From positions 1 to 7,955 of the forward strand of contig JAFGOZ010000681.1 of the NCBI GenBank assembly GCA_016926235.1: 7,955 nt of DNA. The letters run 5' to 3'. The position numbers and the translations under genes were made by a program. This DNA is from Bacteroidales bacterium (GTDB lineage Bacteria; Bacteroidota; Bacteroidia; Bacteroidales; UBA10428). Under the pieces are notes generated by a model. That model saw only the letters and a program-made list of their open reading frames with translations. It was not told where the DNA came from and did no database searches. Shown one piece after another: positions 1-7,498 of the stretch (positions within the stretch are counted from its first letter, which is position 1; the number at the start of each line of letters is the position of its first letter).

Positions 1-1022
1 ATGAAGATGGATATCTGAAAACCTATACTATTGTTAGTAGTTTAGATGAAATCCTGGCAGCAATAAGTACAGGTGAAAATCTCTTTGCAGAAAGTAGTGC
101 TTATCTCGGTAATAGCAGGATGGACCTTTCCTACTTTGGTGCGCGCTATCTGGACAATGATCTTGGGATTTGGTTAAGTGCTGATCCAATGAACCAGTAT
201 TGGAATTCATATTCGTACTGCGGAGCGAATCCAATAAATTTGATTGATTTGTGGGGATTAGAGAGTGACGAAGAAGAAGCGAGGCGGAGAGCTGAGGAAG
301 CAAGATTGAAGGCTGAAAGAGATGAATATGAAAGAAGATTACAGGAAGCACAAGAAGTTACAAGATATACCTTTGGTGAAGATGAGATAAATGCAGAACG
401 AATTAGACTGATGCAAGAACAAATTAGAGAGTTGCAAGATAATTATCATTATGATATGGTAATGAATGACATAGGAGAACGCCAAAAAGATAAAAATAAC
501 TATTACAGGCTGAATTATGCTGCTAATGCAGTATCCGAAAATAATGCAAATGGAGCAATTTATAACGGCATTAAAATTGGTTCTGGTGTAGCCAGTTTAA
601 TTCCGCTTAGTGAAATCGGCTCACATATAGCAAATGTCAATAGAACAATGACCTATTATTCTTATGTAGCAAATAAATCAGGTGTAGTTTTTGAAGAGAC
701 ATATTTTTTAGCAGATGATTTGTTAAAGGGTTTAAGCATATCTAAAGCTCTCAAGATTGGTGGGTATACAGCTTTCGGTATAAGTGCAGGTTTTTCAGTA
801 TATGAAGGTTATCAAAGTGCCCGTTCTGGTAACTATCTCGGTGTTCAAAAGGCGGGGTTTGATTTCGGGATGAGCTATGCGGCTTTTTATTGGCCAGTTG
901 GAACTATAGTATCTGCAGGATACTTTGGACTAGATCTTCTTGGTGTTTGGAATTTTGAGCCACCATACAATGGCCCATCGTCACCATTTGATGTCCCAGA
1001 AGCAACAAGAGTAACGTGGTAG
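1..1022 (+). CDS. RHS-repeat protein, C-terminal part with variable putative toxin tip (5' end outside window)
   Basis: The frame is open from the first complete codon at position 3, so the ATG at 120 is an internal methionine and the gene begins upstream. The visible part is 339 residues. Residues 32-86 are the end of the RHS-associated core: SSAYLGNSRMDLSYFGARY, then WLSADPMNQYWNSYSY and NPINLID. In the family this core forms a shell that encloses a C-terminal toxin. The usual closing motif DPxG reads DLWG here (residues 82-85). Residues 88-160 are a highly charged, Glu/Arg-rich probable coiled coil. Residues 189-209, 250-269 and 286-316 are hydrophobic and rich in Gly and Ala, for example LKIGGYTAFGISAG. 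I see no nuclease or deaminase motif. A membrane-active, pore-forming tip is my inference, supported by the three-membrane-segment gene six bases downstream. The RHS assignment is firm; the toxin mode is not. Confidence 0.88.
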   Translation, partial: EDGYLKTYTIVSSLDEILAAISTGENLFAESSAYLGNSRMDLSYFGARYLDNDLGIWLSADPMNQYWNSYSYCGANPINLIDLWGLESDEEEARRRAEEARLKAERDEYERRLQEAQEVTRYTFGEDEINAERIRLMQEQIRELQDNYHYDMVMNDIGERQKDKNNYYRLNYAANAVSENNANGAIYNGIKIGSGVASLIPLSEIGSHIANVNRTMTYYSYVANKSGVVFEETYFLADDLLKGLSISKALKIGGYTAFGISAGFSVYEGYQSARSGNYLGVQKAGFDFGMSYAAFYWPVGTIVSAGYFGLDLLGVWNFEPPYNGPSSPFDVPEATRVTW

Positions 1023-1024
1023 GT
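1021..1024 (+). promoter_or_regulatory. Weak ribosome binding site overlapping the RHS stop codon
   Basis: AGGT overlaps the TAG stop of the RHS gene and lies four bases before the ATG at 1029. The site is weak, so the downstream gene may depend on ribosomes finishing the toxin gene. That would keep toxin and immunity production linked. Confidence 0.3.
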
Positions 1025-1028
1025 TTAA

Positions 1029-1433
1029 ATGCTACATTTTTACAAATACTTTTATTATAGAGTGTATGAATGGAACTTTAAAATGTGGGGTGAAAATGAT
1101 GTCCCAGAATGGAAAGCCCTTATAATTACAACATTTATGATGCTACTAAACATTAGTATGTTACTTATTATACTTGACATAATGAAAGTCTTTAGTTTCA
1201 TACGAGATGAAGTGCCCAAGATTGCGATAGCAATCACTTTTTTAATAGTAATGCTTGTTAATTATTACCAATTTGTATCACATGGTAAATTTAAAAATAT
1301 TGCAGAAGAGTTCAAAAACGAAAATGCGATTTTAAGAAAGAAAAAAACGATCATAATTTGGGTTTACATAATAGCTTCTTTCTTAGTGCCGTTTGGGACT
1401 TTAATAATTCAGTATGAATTGTTTTTAAAGTAA
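1029..1433 (+). CDS. Small three-span membrane protein, probable immunity protein for the RHS tip
   Basis: This 134-aa protein has no enzyme motif. It has three clear hydrophobic spans at residues 30-52, 65-83 and 107-127, separated by charged stretches such as HGKFKNIAEEFKNE and LRKKK. The aromatic N-terminus (YKYFYYRVYEW) lies before the first span. The overall pattern (short aromatic start, PEW/PEF before the first span, NYYQF after the second, then K-x-K-x-I and F-K-N-E) resembles small membrane proteins I associate with sites next to polymorphic toxin genes in Bacteroidota; this is recall, not a search result. The ATG lies six bases after the upstream stop, and a weak AGGT (1021-1024) overlaps that stop, so translation may be coupled. 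Its position and topology suggest it protects the inner membrane from the upstream toxin tip. It could instead be an unrelated membrane protein. Confidence 0.8.
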   Translation: MLHFYKYFYYRVYEWNFKMWGENDVPEWKALIITTFMMLLNISMLLIILDIMKVFSFIRDEVPKIAIAITFLIVMLVNYYQFVSHGKFKNIAEEFKNENAILRKKKTIIIWVYIIASFLVPFGTLIIQYELFLK

Positions 1434-1529
1434 ATGGAAATTTTTTAAACATAGCTTAAAAAGTAAGAAAAAAGCGGAAAACAATTTTAAAATGCCGCTC
1501 ATGCTTTAACTTTAGGATGCCAACTATAA
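1434..1529. other. Intergenic gap with a weak hairpin and the leader of the 1700-aa gene
   Basis: The gap is 96 bases and very AT-rich. AGCGG at 1473-1477 pairs with CCGCT at 1495-1499 around a 17-base AT-rich loop. No T-run follows on the plus strand, so I do not call a terminator. AGGAT at 1514-1518 is a possible Shine-Dalgarno 11 bases before the ATG at 1530, which is rather far. I found no convincing -35/-10 pair. Confidence 0.35.
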
Positions 1530-4500
1530 ATGAAACAGCTAATATTAATATTGTTTAGTGTAAACCTTTTTATTGGTTCTGTGTGTGCACAGGTTAAACT
1601 GATAACCGGACAGCCGACAGCTGAAATACCACTTTTTTCAATCAAGAATAAATGCGGTAATAGCTATGGTGTAATGTTTGTATATGATGGTGAAGGTGTT
1701 ATATTTAGTGGCGAAAGTAACAATTCAGTTGCTCGTATGTCTTGGTGTGGACTTGGCTGGAATTATAGGATACCGTACATTAAAGTAGACCATAATTCTA
1801 CAGTTTCGATAGAAGATGACCGTTGGTATTATTATAACGAAGCCGGCAGCATTGATGAAGTTATACGAATAACAGAGAGCGGTGTTGATAAGTTTTATTT
1901 AAAGCATGATCCGTATGCAAAAATAACACCGCATTATTACATGTTCAGTGAAGGTTTTAATGCAATAGATGGATGGGAAATTGTAAGAAAAAATGGTGAG
2001 ATAAGTCGTTTTGGAGAAATGGGGGTAACGCCAACCAGTCCTGAAAAATCATCCAACCGTGCTATACCTTGTGGAATCACCTCAAAAATGATCGGTATAG
2101 CTCCATCCGGTGGAACAGCTGCAAAATTTACTTACCAGTGGGATCTGCGAGAGATTGAGGATACAAAAGGTGGCAAATTTTCATTCGAGTACCAGCAAAG
2201 TTATAGAACTGTAAATGGCTATTCCTATTGTGGCGAATCGTACGTGTCAACGATTAATTCTGACGACGGTAGCAGATTGAATTTTACCACAAGTGACAAG
2301 CCTATCGATGAAAGGCGGTTGTTAAAAGATTGTATAGAGCGGGAATTCGACTTTTATGAGACAAAAATACTCAGAAGTGTGAGCAAAATTGAAACAGCAA
2401 GAAGTGAAACCGTTAATTTTGAATATACGATACAGTTGAATAATGGTGTACAAGGTTTCCAGAAATCATGCCTTAATTCGATTAAATCGGTTGAAAACCT
2501 GAATAACAATTATCTTTTCACCTACCAGAGCGATGGTCTTCTTGGTAAAATAGAGAATGTAAAAACTGGCGCTTCAACAGAGTATACCTATTCTTACGAA
2601 TATGTCCGCACAAACAAAATAGATACCTTTAAAATTAGTTTTCCTACAGCAAATTTTAACACGAGCAATATCTACAATGTTGGAGCGCATGTTTTCTGCA
2701 TTGACACTGGTTCTGGTAATGTGACAAGGCTGGAAATAATTGACCACGCAGCCTTGCGGCTAATAAAAACTAATATTCCCGGCATAACAGGAGTCGATTT
2801 AAATAATACAAGATGTTATATAGGAGATGATTTCTTTGTCCTGGTAAAAGCGTTGAAAACAGGCGCTGACACAACTGCACATGAAATTAAGTTATTTGAA
2901 TATATAGATAGGCAGTGGGTTCCAAGTAATGGATATGGTACGAATGGTACAAAACAACTTGCACTAAAGCATAAAACTTTTGTCTATGCAGATCGTAACA
3001 CATTTGCAATACATGAGGAAAAAAGAAGTATAGCGTATGTTTACCATAAGATTAAAAATATATGGGTGTCAACATTAAATGCTAAAGGCGGCAATGATAT
3101 TGATATTGATGGTAACCATGATACAGAAGGTAATGGTTATAATTTTTCAGATCAGGAGAAATTGAATTTCAAGCGATATGGCTTTGTATCTATGGAAAAT
3201 ACACTTTCGCGGGGATATCTCTGGAAACCAAGAATTTGGAATTATGAAAGTTATATGCAAGGGGCATTTTTGCCATTTCTACCTGGAACGAAATTACTTA
3301 ATAATAATTTGAAAATTAAACTTTTAGATAAAAGTACTATATTCTACAATAATGCAAACCAAGAGCTATTCAGCTTGCCGAACCCCGATTTAAATATAAG
3401 AATGCGTAGTTTCAATAATATAACTGGTGAATGGTATCCTGCATCTGCCGGTTGTCTTCAAAATAATGGTGCAAATGAAAAGTGCTTCTGGGGAAATGAT
3501 TATGTTATTTATATGGAACCCGATAGGTGGACAAAGGTGGAAAAGCTCTCACAAAATGGTACCACCTTTCAAACAACATATATAAAGCCAACTAATGGCA
3601 TCGATGTTTGGCAGGCAGATCTTAACCATATGTGTAATAGCGCAAACACTACAGCGCCTCGGTATTCGAAAGTATTTGATTATGATGTGGATACTGTTTA
3701 TACATATAATAATTATTTTGTTGCCATTAACAGAGAAAATAATTTTGTATGGGTTTTCAGATGGAATGATGCACTTCAGCTTTGGGAAAGTCTAATTAAT
3801 GGTTATGAACGTAGTATAAAATATACGTATGAATGGGATGATAATACTGCAGATTGGAAGTATATCATCGGTCATGTACCAGCTTCAAATGAGAGGGATT
3901 CAAAGGGACAAGGATGTAGATTCCCCTTTTCAATTAAAGACGTGTTCTTATTTAATAATAAACTGGGAATCTGGTACGGTGAAAATTCCACAGATTCATG
4001 TTTAGCAATTGCACAATATGATGAATTGAATGGGGGTTATGGTGGTTATCCATTTGGTTTTCAAATACGGTATTTCAAAAACAAGCCGAAAAAAGTTAAG
4101 TTAGCAGATGATAAAATTATTGAGCTATGCAATGGTAATGGTACACAAACTGTCAGAATCATGAGGGAATACCAAAAACGATTCACTATTTTAGCTCGTG
4201 CAAAAGTTGTTAATGCAGTCATTGAATCTGGTGGAGGAAACACTAATGTTAGAAAAACTTTCCAATATGTTGCTGACGCGGATTTCAATGTACTTGATTA
4301 CAGAAATGGTATTCCTTATTACAAGCAGGTAAAAACAACTCTTGCTGAGGGGAATGCTGGAAGTATAGTTTATAATTTCGAATGTGATAGTACAAATGGG
4401 CTATTTGGCAAACTTTTGCATATGGAAAATAGAAATGAACAGGATTTGGTTATAACAAGTGATAAAAATTTTTGGGATACATATGAAATCTCATTGCCAA

Positions 4501-6632
4501 ACCAGCGTAAGTTAGCAGTTCCCCTGTTATTGAGAAGAGAAAATAACATTGAAGGGGTTAGGAAAAACCAAATGTGGCCAGTTGAATACTTTAATGGTGA
4601 CATTAAGACCGGGAACGGCGAATTTGAGGTTAACCTTGAAATAGATAATAATGGTGATGGTTTAGTAATGAAGAGAGAATATGCATATAAGAATGATTCT
4701 CGTATGGCAAACAAGAACCTATTATTACAGCAAGCAGGTGAAATCACATACCATGTGCCAAATATCGAGCTCCTATACTGGAAAAACGAAAATATAGTTG
4801 CTGTGCCGCATAATACAACCGAATATGTGAACATTGCTTTTAACAGTGTTAATTTAAATGTGGGTGATCAAGTACAGAGCTATTTCGCAATCAAGATTTC
4901 AAATGATTACAATGCACTAGTGGGTTTAAAATACAGATTTAATTATGCTGGTGGTACTACCAAGTTAACTTCGGAGAGACTTTTAAATATATCTAAGCAT
5001 GCTGAACCGACCTTTAAATACACTTTGGCAAGTACTGATAATCCAGAGCAGATAAGAAGTGTTGATTTAGTGTTGATTCCGTATGGGCGTGCATTTGATG
5101 CAAGTAATTTTGACGCACAAGTAATCAGAGAACTCAGCCGCTTAACGCAAAACGATTATGCAATCCGGGGGGGGGCACAAACCTGGGACTGGTATAACAG
5201 CAGGTTTGTGCCAAAAAGCAGTTATGCATGGGTTGTGCCTATGGGGAGCAATGGTAGGCCAGTTACAGGGTATACATTTCAACCTTTCAATTACGAAAAT
5301 ATTTCTGCGAATGTTAATTGGAAACTTATGAATACAGTTGAACAGTATGATGTTTTAAGCACCCCTCTTGAGATCAAAAACGGCAAAGGTACTTCAAATT
5401 CTGTCGTCTATCGTAACGATATACATTTGTCGATAGGTACAATAGCCAATTCCAAATATGACGAATGCGCAATCTTCACCTGCGATTACGATATAAATGA
5501 AAGTGGCTTTTTTGATGTCCAGAATAAGTGGAAACATTATAATAATACTACATTTCCATCTGGAGCAATCTGTGCAGTTGAGAGTATTTTACCACCATCT
5601 CGATTGCATTTTGGAGAAAAGTGTCTGCATGTAAAAAACTGCCAGGCAGCAGCCAAAACAGTTGCGGTGCATTCAAAAACCGCCAAAATGACCTGGTCAG
5701 CCTGGGTTCGTCCGTTAGAAGATAAACCTATAAGGTTTGCTGCCTGTCTTGTTGAAAATGGTGTGGGTAACCACAACGTCTTTTACGATTATGAATACAA
5801 TAACCCCAAAGGGTTGAAAAACGATGGCACCTGGCAGTTTGTTAAATTTAACATAGATATCAGTAAGCCAGTAAGTGGTACCTTGCCGCCCACTTTTGAT
5901 GGAAACGATGGCGATGGTATTTATGTATGGGTAGGTAATCATCCAGGCGATCCTGTATCAGACTTTTATATTGAGGATATCCGTATCTACCCATCCAAAT
6001 CGCTTGTAACTACAACCTATTACGATTCAAAATGGCAGCAGCCTGTTATTACAGTAGATGCAAACGGAAATCCCAGTCAGAAAGTAGAGTATGACGATTT
6101 TGGTCGTCCTGTACGTTGGTACAAGATCGATAAAAAAACAGCAAATCTGACACTACTGCAACAGAAAAAATATCATTTGATGGGTGATTTTTATGTTCCA
6201 CCAAATCCAAACAAATGGTACAAGATTGTTCCTGAGAAGAATGAGAGTTTTTGTATAGATATTAAAGATGCATCTTGGACTGATGGCTATACTGTGCACT
6301 TGTGGAAATATGTTGGAACATTAAATCAGATCTGGAAATTTGTTCCGGATGGTAGCAATTACAAGATTGAAAGTAAAGGTGGTGGGGGTACTACATTCCG
6401 ACTAAGTGTACCTGACCTCAATAATAATACGGCTTTAATGATCAAGTCAACTACCGGTGGTACGCAATTGTGGAAACTCACCGATGCGGGAGATGGATTT
6501 TGTCGCATTTCAGCCTCAACAGATGATGGTAAGTATATTGATTTAGAGCAGAACGATGCCAAATATGGTGGAAAAGTTCAAATCTATAATGGTGGATTAT
6601 TCTCGAAATGGCAGCTTGTTGAGGTACAATAA
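1530..6632 (+). CDS. Large secreted SpvB/RHS-type protein with C-terminal ricin-type lectin domain, lacking an RHS core
   Basis: Product is 1700 aa. Residues 1-20 are a signal peptide, with likely cleavage at VCA|Q; there is no lipobox. TGQPTAEIPLF (26-36) and SWCGLGW (71-77) match the start of RHS/SpvB-type proteins. YTYSYEY (352-358) is YD-like. Repeated strand patterns ending in Trp (453-463, 501-512, 740-752) could be beta-propeller blades. Residues about 1330-1492 resemble a jelly-roll carbohydrate-binding domain (HFGEKCLHVKN, TWSAWVRP). Residues 1505-1534 form one YD-like unit (VEYDDFGRPVRWY). Residues about 1560-1700 are a beta-trefoil with QIW (1600-1602), QLW (1646-1648) and SKW (1692-1694), evenly 46 residues apart. 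It is probably exported and binds glycans. No RHS core (YFGARY...DPxG) or toxin tip is present. A run of nine G lies at codons 1213-1216, and protein-like sequence continues in frame after the stop. Domain boundaries are approximate. Confidence 0.92.
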   Translation: MKQLILILFSVNLFIGSVCAQVKLITGQPTAEIPLFSIKNKCGNSYGVMFVYDGEGVIFSGESNNSVARMSWCGLGWNYRIPYIKVDHNSTVSIEDDRWYYYNEAGSIDEVIRITESGVDKFYLKHDPYAKITPHYYMFSEGFNAIDGWEIVRKNGEISRFGEMGVTPTSPEKSSNRAIPCGITSKMIGIAPSGGTAAKFTYQWDLREIEDTKGGKFSFEYQQSYRTVNGYSYCGESYVSTINSDDGSRLNFTTSDKPIDERRLLKDCIEREFDFYETKILRSVSKIETARSETVNFEYTIQLNNGVQGFQKSCLNSIKSVENLNNNYLFTYQSDGLLGKIENVKTGASTEYTYSYEYVRTNKIDTFKISFPTANFNTSNIYNVGAHVFCIDTGSGNVTRLEIIDHAALRLIKTNIPGITGVDLNNTRCYIGDDFFVLVKALKTGADTTAHEIKLFEYIDRQWVPSNGYGTNGTKQLALKHKTFVYADRNTFAIHEEKRSIAYVYHKIKNIWVSTLNAKGGNDIDIDGNHDTEGNGYNFSDQEKLNFKRYGFVSMENTLSRGYLWKPRIWNYESYMQGAFLPFLPGTKLLNNNLKIKLLDKSTIFYNNANQELFSLPNPDLNIRMRSFNNITGEWYPASAGCLQNNGANEKCFWGNDYVIYMEPDRWTKVEKLSQNGTTFQTTYIKPTNGIDVWQADLNHMCNSANTTAPRYSKVFDYDVDTVYTYNNYFVAINRENNFVWVFRWNDALQLWESLINGYERSIKYTYEWDDNTADWKYIIGHVPASNERDSKGQGCRFPFSIKDVFLFNNKLGIWYGENSTDSCLAIAQYDELNGGYGGYPFGFQIRYFKNKPKKVKLADDKIIELCNGNGTQTVRIMREYQKRFTILARAKVVNAVIESGGGNTNVRKTFQYVADADFNVLDYRNGIPYYKQVKTTLAEGNAGSIVYNFECDSTNGLFGKLLHMENRNEQDLVITSDKNFWDTYEISLPNQRKLAVPLLLRRENNIEGVRKNQMWPVEYFNGDIKTGNGEFEVNLEIDNNGDGLVMKREYAYKNDSRMANKNLLLQQAGEITYHVPNIELLYWKNENIVAVPHNTTEYVNIAFNSVNLNVGDQVQSYFAIKISNDYNALVGLKYRFNYAGGTTKLTSERLLNISKHAEPTFKYTLASTDNPEQIRSVDLVLIPYGRAFDASNFDAQVIRELSRLTQNDYAIRGGAQTWDWYNSRFVPKSSYAWVVPMGSNGRPVTGYTFQPFNYENISANVNWKLMNTVEQYDVLSTPLEIKNGKGTSNSVVYRNDIHLSIGTIANSKYDECAIFTCDYDINESGFFDVQNKWKHYNNTTFPSGAICAVESILPPSRLHFGEKCLHVKNCQAAAKTVAVHSKTAKMTWSAWVRPLEDKPIRFAACLVENGVGNHNVFYDYEYNNPKGLKNDGTWQFVKFNIDISKPVSGTLPPTFDGNDGDGIYVWVGNHPGDPVSDFYIEDIRIYPSKSLVTTTYYDSKWQQPVITVDANGNPSQKVEYDDFGRPVRWYKIDKKTANLTLLQQKKYHLMGDFYVPPNPNKWYKIVPEKNESFCIDIKDASWTDGYTVHLWKYVGTLNQIWKFVPDGSNYKIESKGGGGTTFRLSVPDLNNNTALMIKSTTGGTQLWKLTDAGDGFCRISASTDDGKYIDLEQNDAKYGGKVQIYNGGLFSKWQLVEVQ
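5167..5175 (+). repeat. Run of nine G inside the 1700-aa gene
   Basis: A G9 homopolymer sits in an AT-rich reading frame and encodes part of R-G-G-A starting at residue 1213. Gain of one G would reach a TAA within about eight codons after the tract; loss of one G would reach a TGA about 50 codons later. Either change removes the carbohydrate-binding-like domain, the YD unit and the lectin domain. Tracts like this are known slippage sites in phase-variable surface genes of other bacteria; whether this one varies is unknown. Confidence 0.9.
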
Positions 6633-6713
6633 TCTGCCACACAGGGGTACATTGCCCGGTTGAATACCAATTCGATTGCTAAAGCAGGTGGTCTGTACTT
6701 TCTTGACCAGTAA
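6633..6713 (+). pseudogene. In-frame coding remnant directly after the stop of the lectin protein
   Basis: The frame of the 1700-aa gene continues past its TAA (6630-6632) for 26 codons to another TAA at 6711-6713. The translation is protein-like and contains ATQGYIARLNTNS and KAGGLYFLDQ. In RHS-type proteins, structural sequence normally follows an internal lectin domain, so this looks like the next piece of a longer ancestor cut off by a stop mutation. Stop-codon readthrough would add 26 residues after an inserted amino acid, but nothing in the sequence favours that over decay. Confidence 0.45.
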
Positions 6714-6731
6714 AATACATAGAAGGATATT
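6703..6731 (+). promoter_or_regulatory. Possible sigma-70-type promoter for the 190-aa gene
   Basis: TTGACC (6703-6708) and GATATT (6726-6731) are 17 bases apart and match the consensus at five and four of six positions. A start near 6738 would leave a leader of only about 14 bases, tight against the ribosome binding site at 6741. The -35 box lies within the remnant coding stretch. This is a pattern match only, in AT-rich DNA where chance matches are common. Confidence 0.28.
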
Positions 6732-6740
6732 ATTTCAATA

Positions 6741-6746
6741 GAGGTG
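6741..6746 (+). promoter_or_regulatory. Ribosome binding site GAGGTG for the 190-aa gene
   Basis: GAGGTG ends five bases before the ATG at 6752. It is the strongest Shine-Dalgarno in the window, it fixes the start of the gene, and it argues that this host uses such sites. Confidence 0.7.
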
Positions 6747-6751
6747 TAAAA

Positions 6752-7324
6752 ATGTGTAATATAATTAAACGATTATTTTTGGTTGTATCGTTTATTCCAG
6801 TGCAGCTGTTTAGTGGGACTTTTAGTGACTCATATATCGGATATAGTGTGAACCTTCCGCAAAATTGGGTCCGTAGTGTTGACAGAGTTAATCAGCATGT
6901 TTTTTTTGATGCAAGTGGAAACTATAAATCGATCATAGTTATTGCTATGACCGATTTTTCATCAGATTTGTCCTATACCACACCGAGCGCATGGATACGA
7001 GCCCACTTTATTGCATATTTAACTAACGTAAGGAGTACCAAAAACCAGTTTAATGTTCCCCATTCAGACCCTTATGGAAGCATTCTATTTTACGATACGA
7101 CATCATCAATACAATGCGGATTGAGATCGATGGAGATTTATACAGAATTCAGAACACTGAATTCGGATGAAGTAATATGGGATGAGTATGTAAAGTATGT
7201 TGAGGTTAATAAGAAAGGATATGAGATCTATCTTTTAGGTTATTCTGCGGACATCGATCCGAACATGTTATTTTATATAGAAGACATCGTAAAATCGATA
7301 ATAATTGCTGCTCCATCTCCCTGA
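6752..7324 (+). CDS. Small secreted protein with PsbP/DUF1795-like N-terminus
   Basis: Product is 190 aa. Residues 1-22 look like a signal peptide: IIKR, a hydrophobic stretch LFLVVSFIPVQLF, then SG, with cleavage likely near residues 21-23. The mature start SDSYIGYSVNLPQNW (25-39) follows the G-[YF]-S-[IV]-x-L-P-x-x-W pattern seen at the start of PsbP-like and DUF1795-type domains. The spacing and the alternating strand-helix pattern that follows fit a small single domain. I see no catalytic residues, membrane anchor or lipobox. The start is supported by GAGGTG five bases upstream. The gene lies 119 bases after the lectin protein on the same strand and may have its own promoter. A T8 run at 6900-6907 lies at codons 50-52. 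The function is unknown; an envelope or secreted accessory role is only suggested by the signal peptide. Confidence 0.82.
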   Translation: MCNIIKRLFLVVSFIPVQLFSGTFSDSYIGYSVNLPQNWVRSVDRVNQHVFFDASGNYKSIIVIAMTDFSSDLSYTTPSAWIRAHFIAYLTNVRSTKNQFNVPHSDPYGSILFYDTTSSIQCGLRSMEIYTEFRTLNSDEVIWDEYVKYVEVNKKGYEIYLLGYSADIDPNMLFYIEDIVKSIIIAAPSP

Positions 7325-7440
7325 TTCCGGATATTTTGAAGTGTCCCAAAGGGGAAGGTGGTTTTAGAATGCTAAATGTTTTGAGTAACTTAATGTGTGC
7401 GCAAATATACTCAGAAACACAAATCGCGCACCGATCTGTC

Positions 7441-7498
7441 CTCACTCACCCGCGCGCCCTGTACTATAAAAAAACTCAACTCGGGTTAAGTGAGTGAG
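7441..7498. repeat. 9-bp inverted repeat CTCACTCAC / GTGAGTGAG
   Basis: The arms at 7441-7449 and 7490-7498 are perfect complements, separated by 40 bases that contain a GC-rich patch (CCCGCGCGCCC) and an A7 run. The repeat could be an outer stem around the terminator, a protein-binding site, or part of a mobile-element end. The right arm overlaps the terminator stem. Confidence 0.5.
7468..7491 (-). terminator. Rho-independent terminator for leftward transcription
   Basis: Read on the minus strand, ACTTAAC pairs with GTTGAGT (one G-U pair) around the loop CCGA; the last pair uses the first T of a run of seven T. This is a compact intrinsic terminator about 180 bases downstream of the transposase remnant, which it could end. 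It would also block antisense transcription into the 190-aa gene. Stem GC content is modest. Confidence 0.5.

Noticed and set aside
34..351. Minus-strand 105-codon frame
   Set aside because: It lies opposite the conserved RHS core and has a low-complexity Leu/Ser/His-rich product with no recognisable motif.
120..1022. Treating the ATG at 120 as the start of a 300-aa gene
   Set aside because: The frame is open to the window edge, and the 39 codons before the ATG (DEILAAISTGENLF, AYLGNSRMDL) are typical RHS core sequence, so the start is upstream.
1473..1499. Rho-independent terminator after the putative immunity gene
   Set aside because: The AGCGG/CCGCT stem is only five pairs with a 17-base loop and no T-run on the plus strand.
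1584..1589. Lipoprotein signal (Cys19) in the 1700-aa protein
   Set aside because: The residue before Cys19 is Val and the -3 position is Gly, so there is no lipobox; VCA|Q fits an ordinary signal peptidase site.
4370..4834. Minus-strand 154-codon frame
   Set aside because: It lies fully inside the 1700-aa gene on the other strand; its Ser/Phe/Leu-rich translation is what antisense of this AT-rich coding sequence gives.
7397..7431. GTGCGC/GCGCAC as a terminator for the 190-aa gene
   Set aside because: The stem is six pairs with a 23-base loop and no following T-run.
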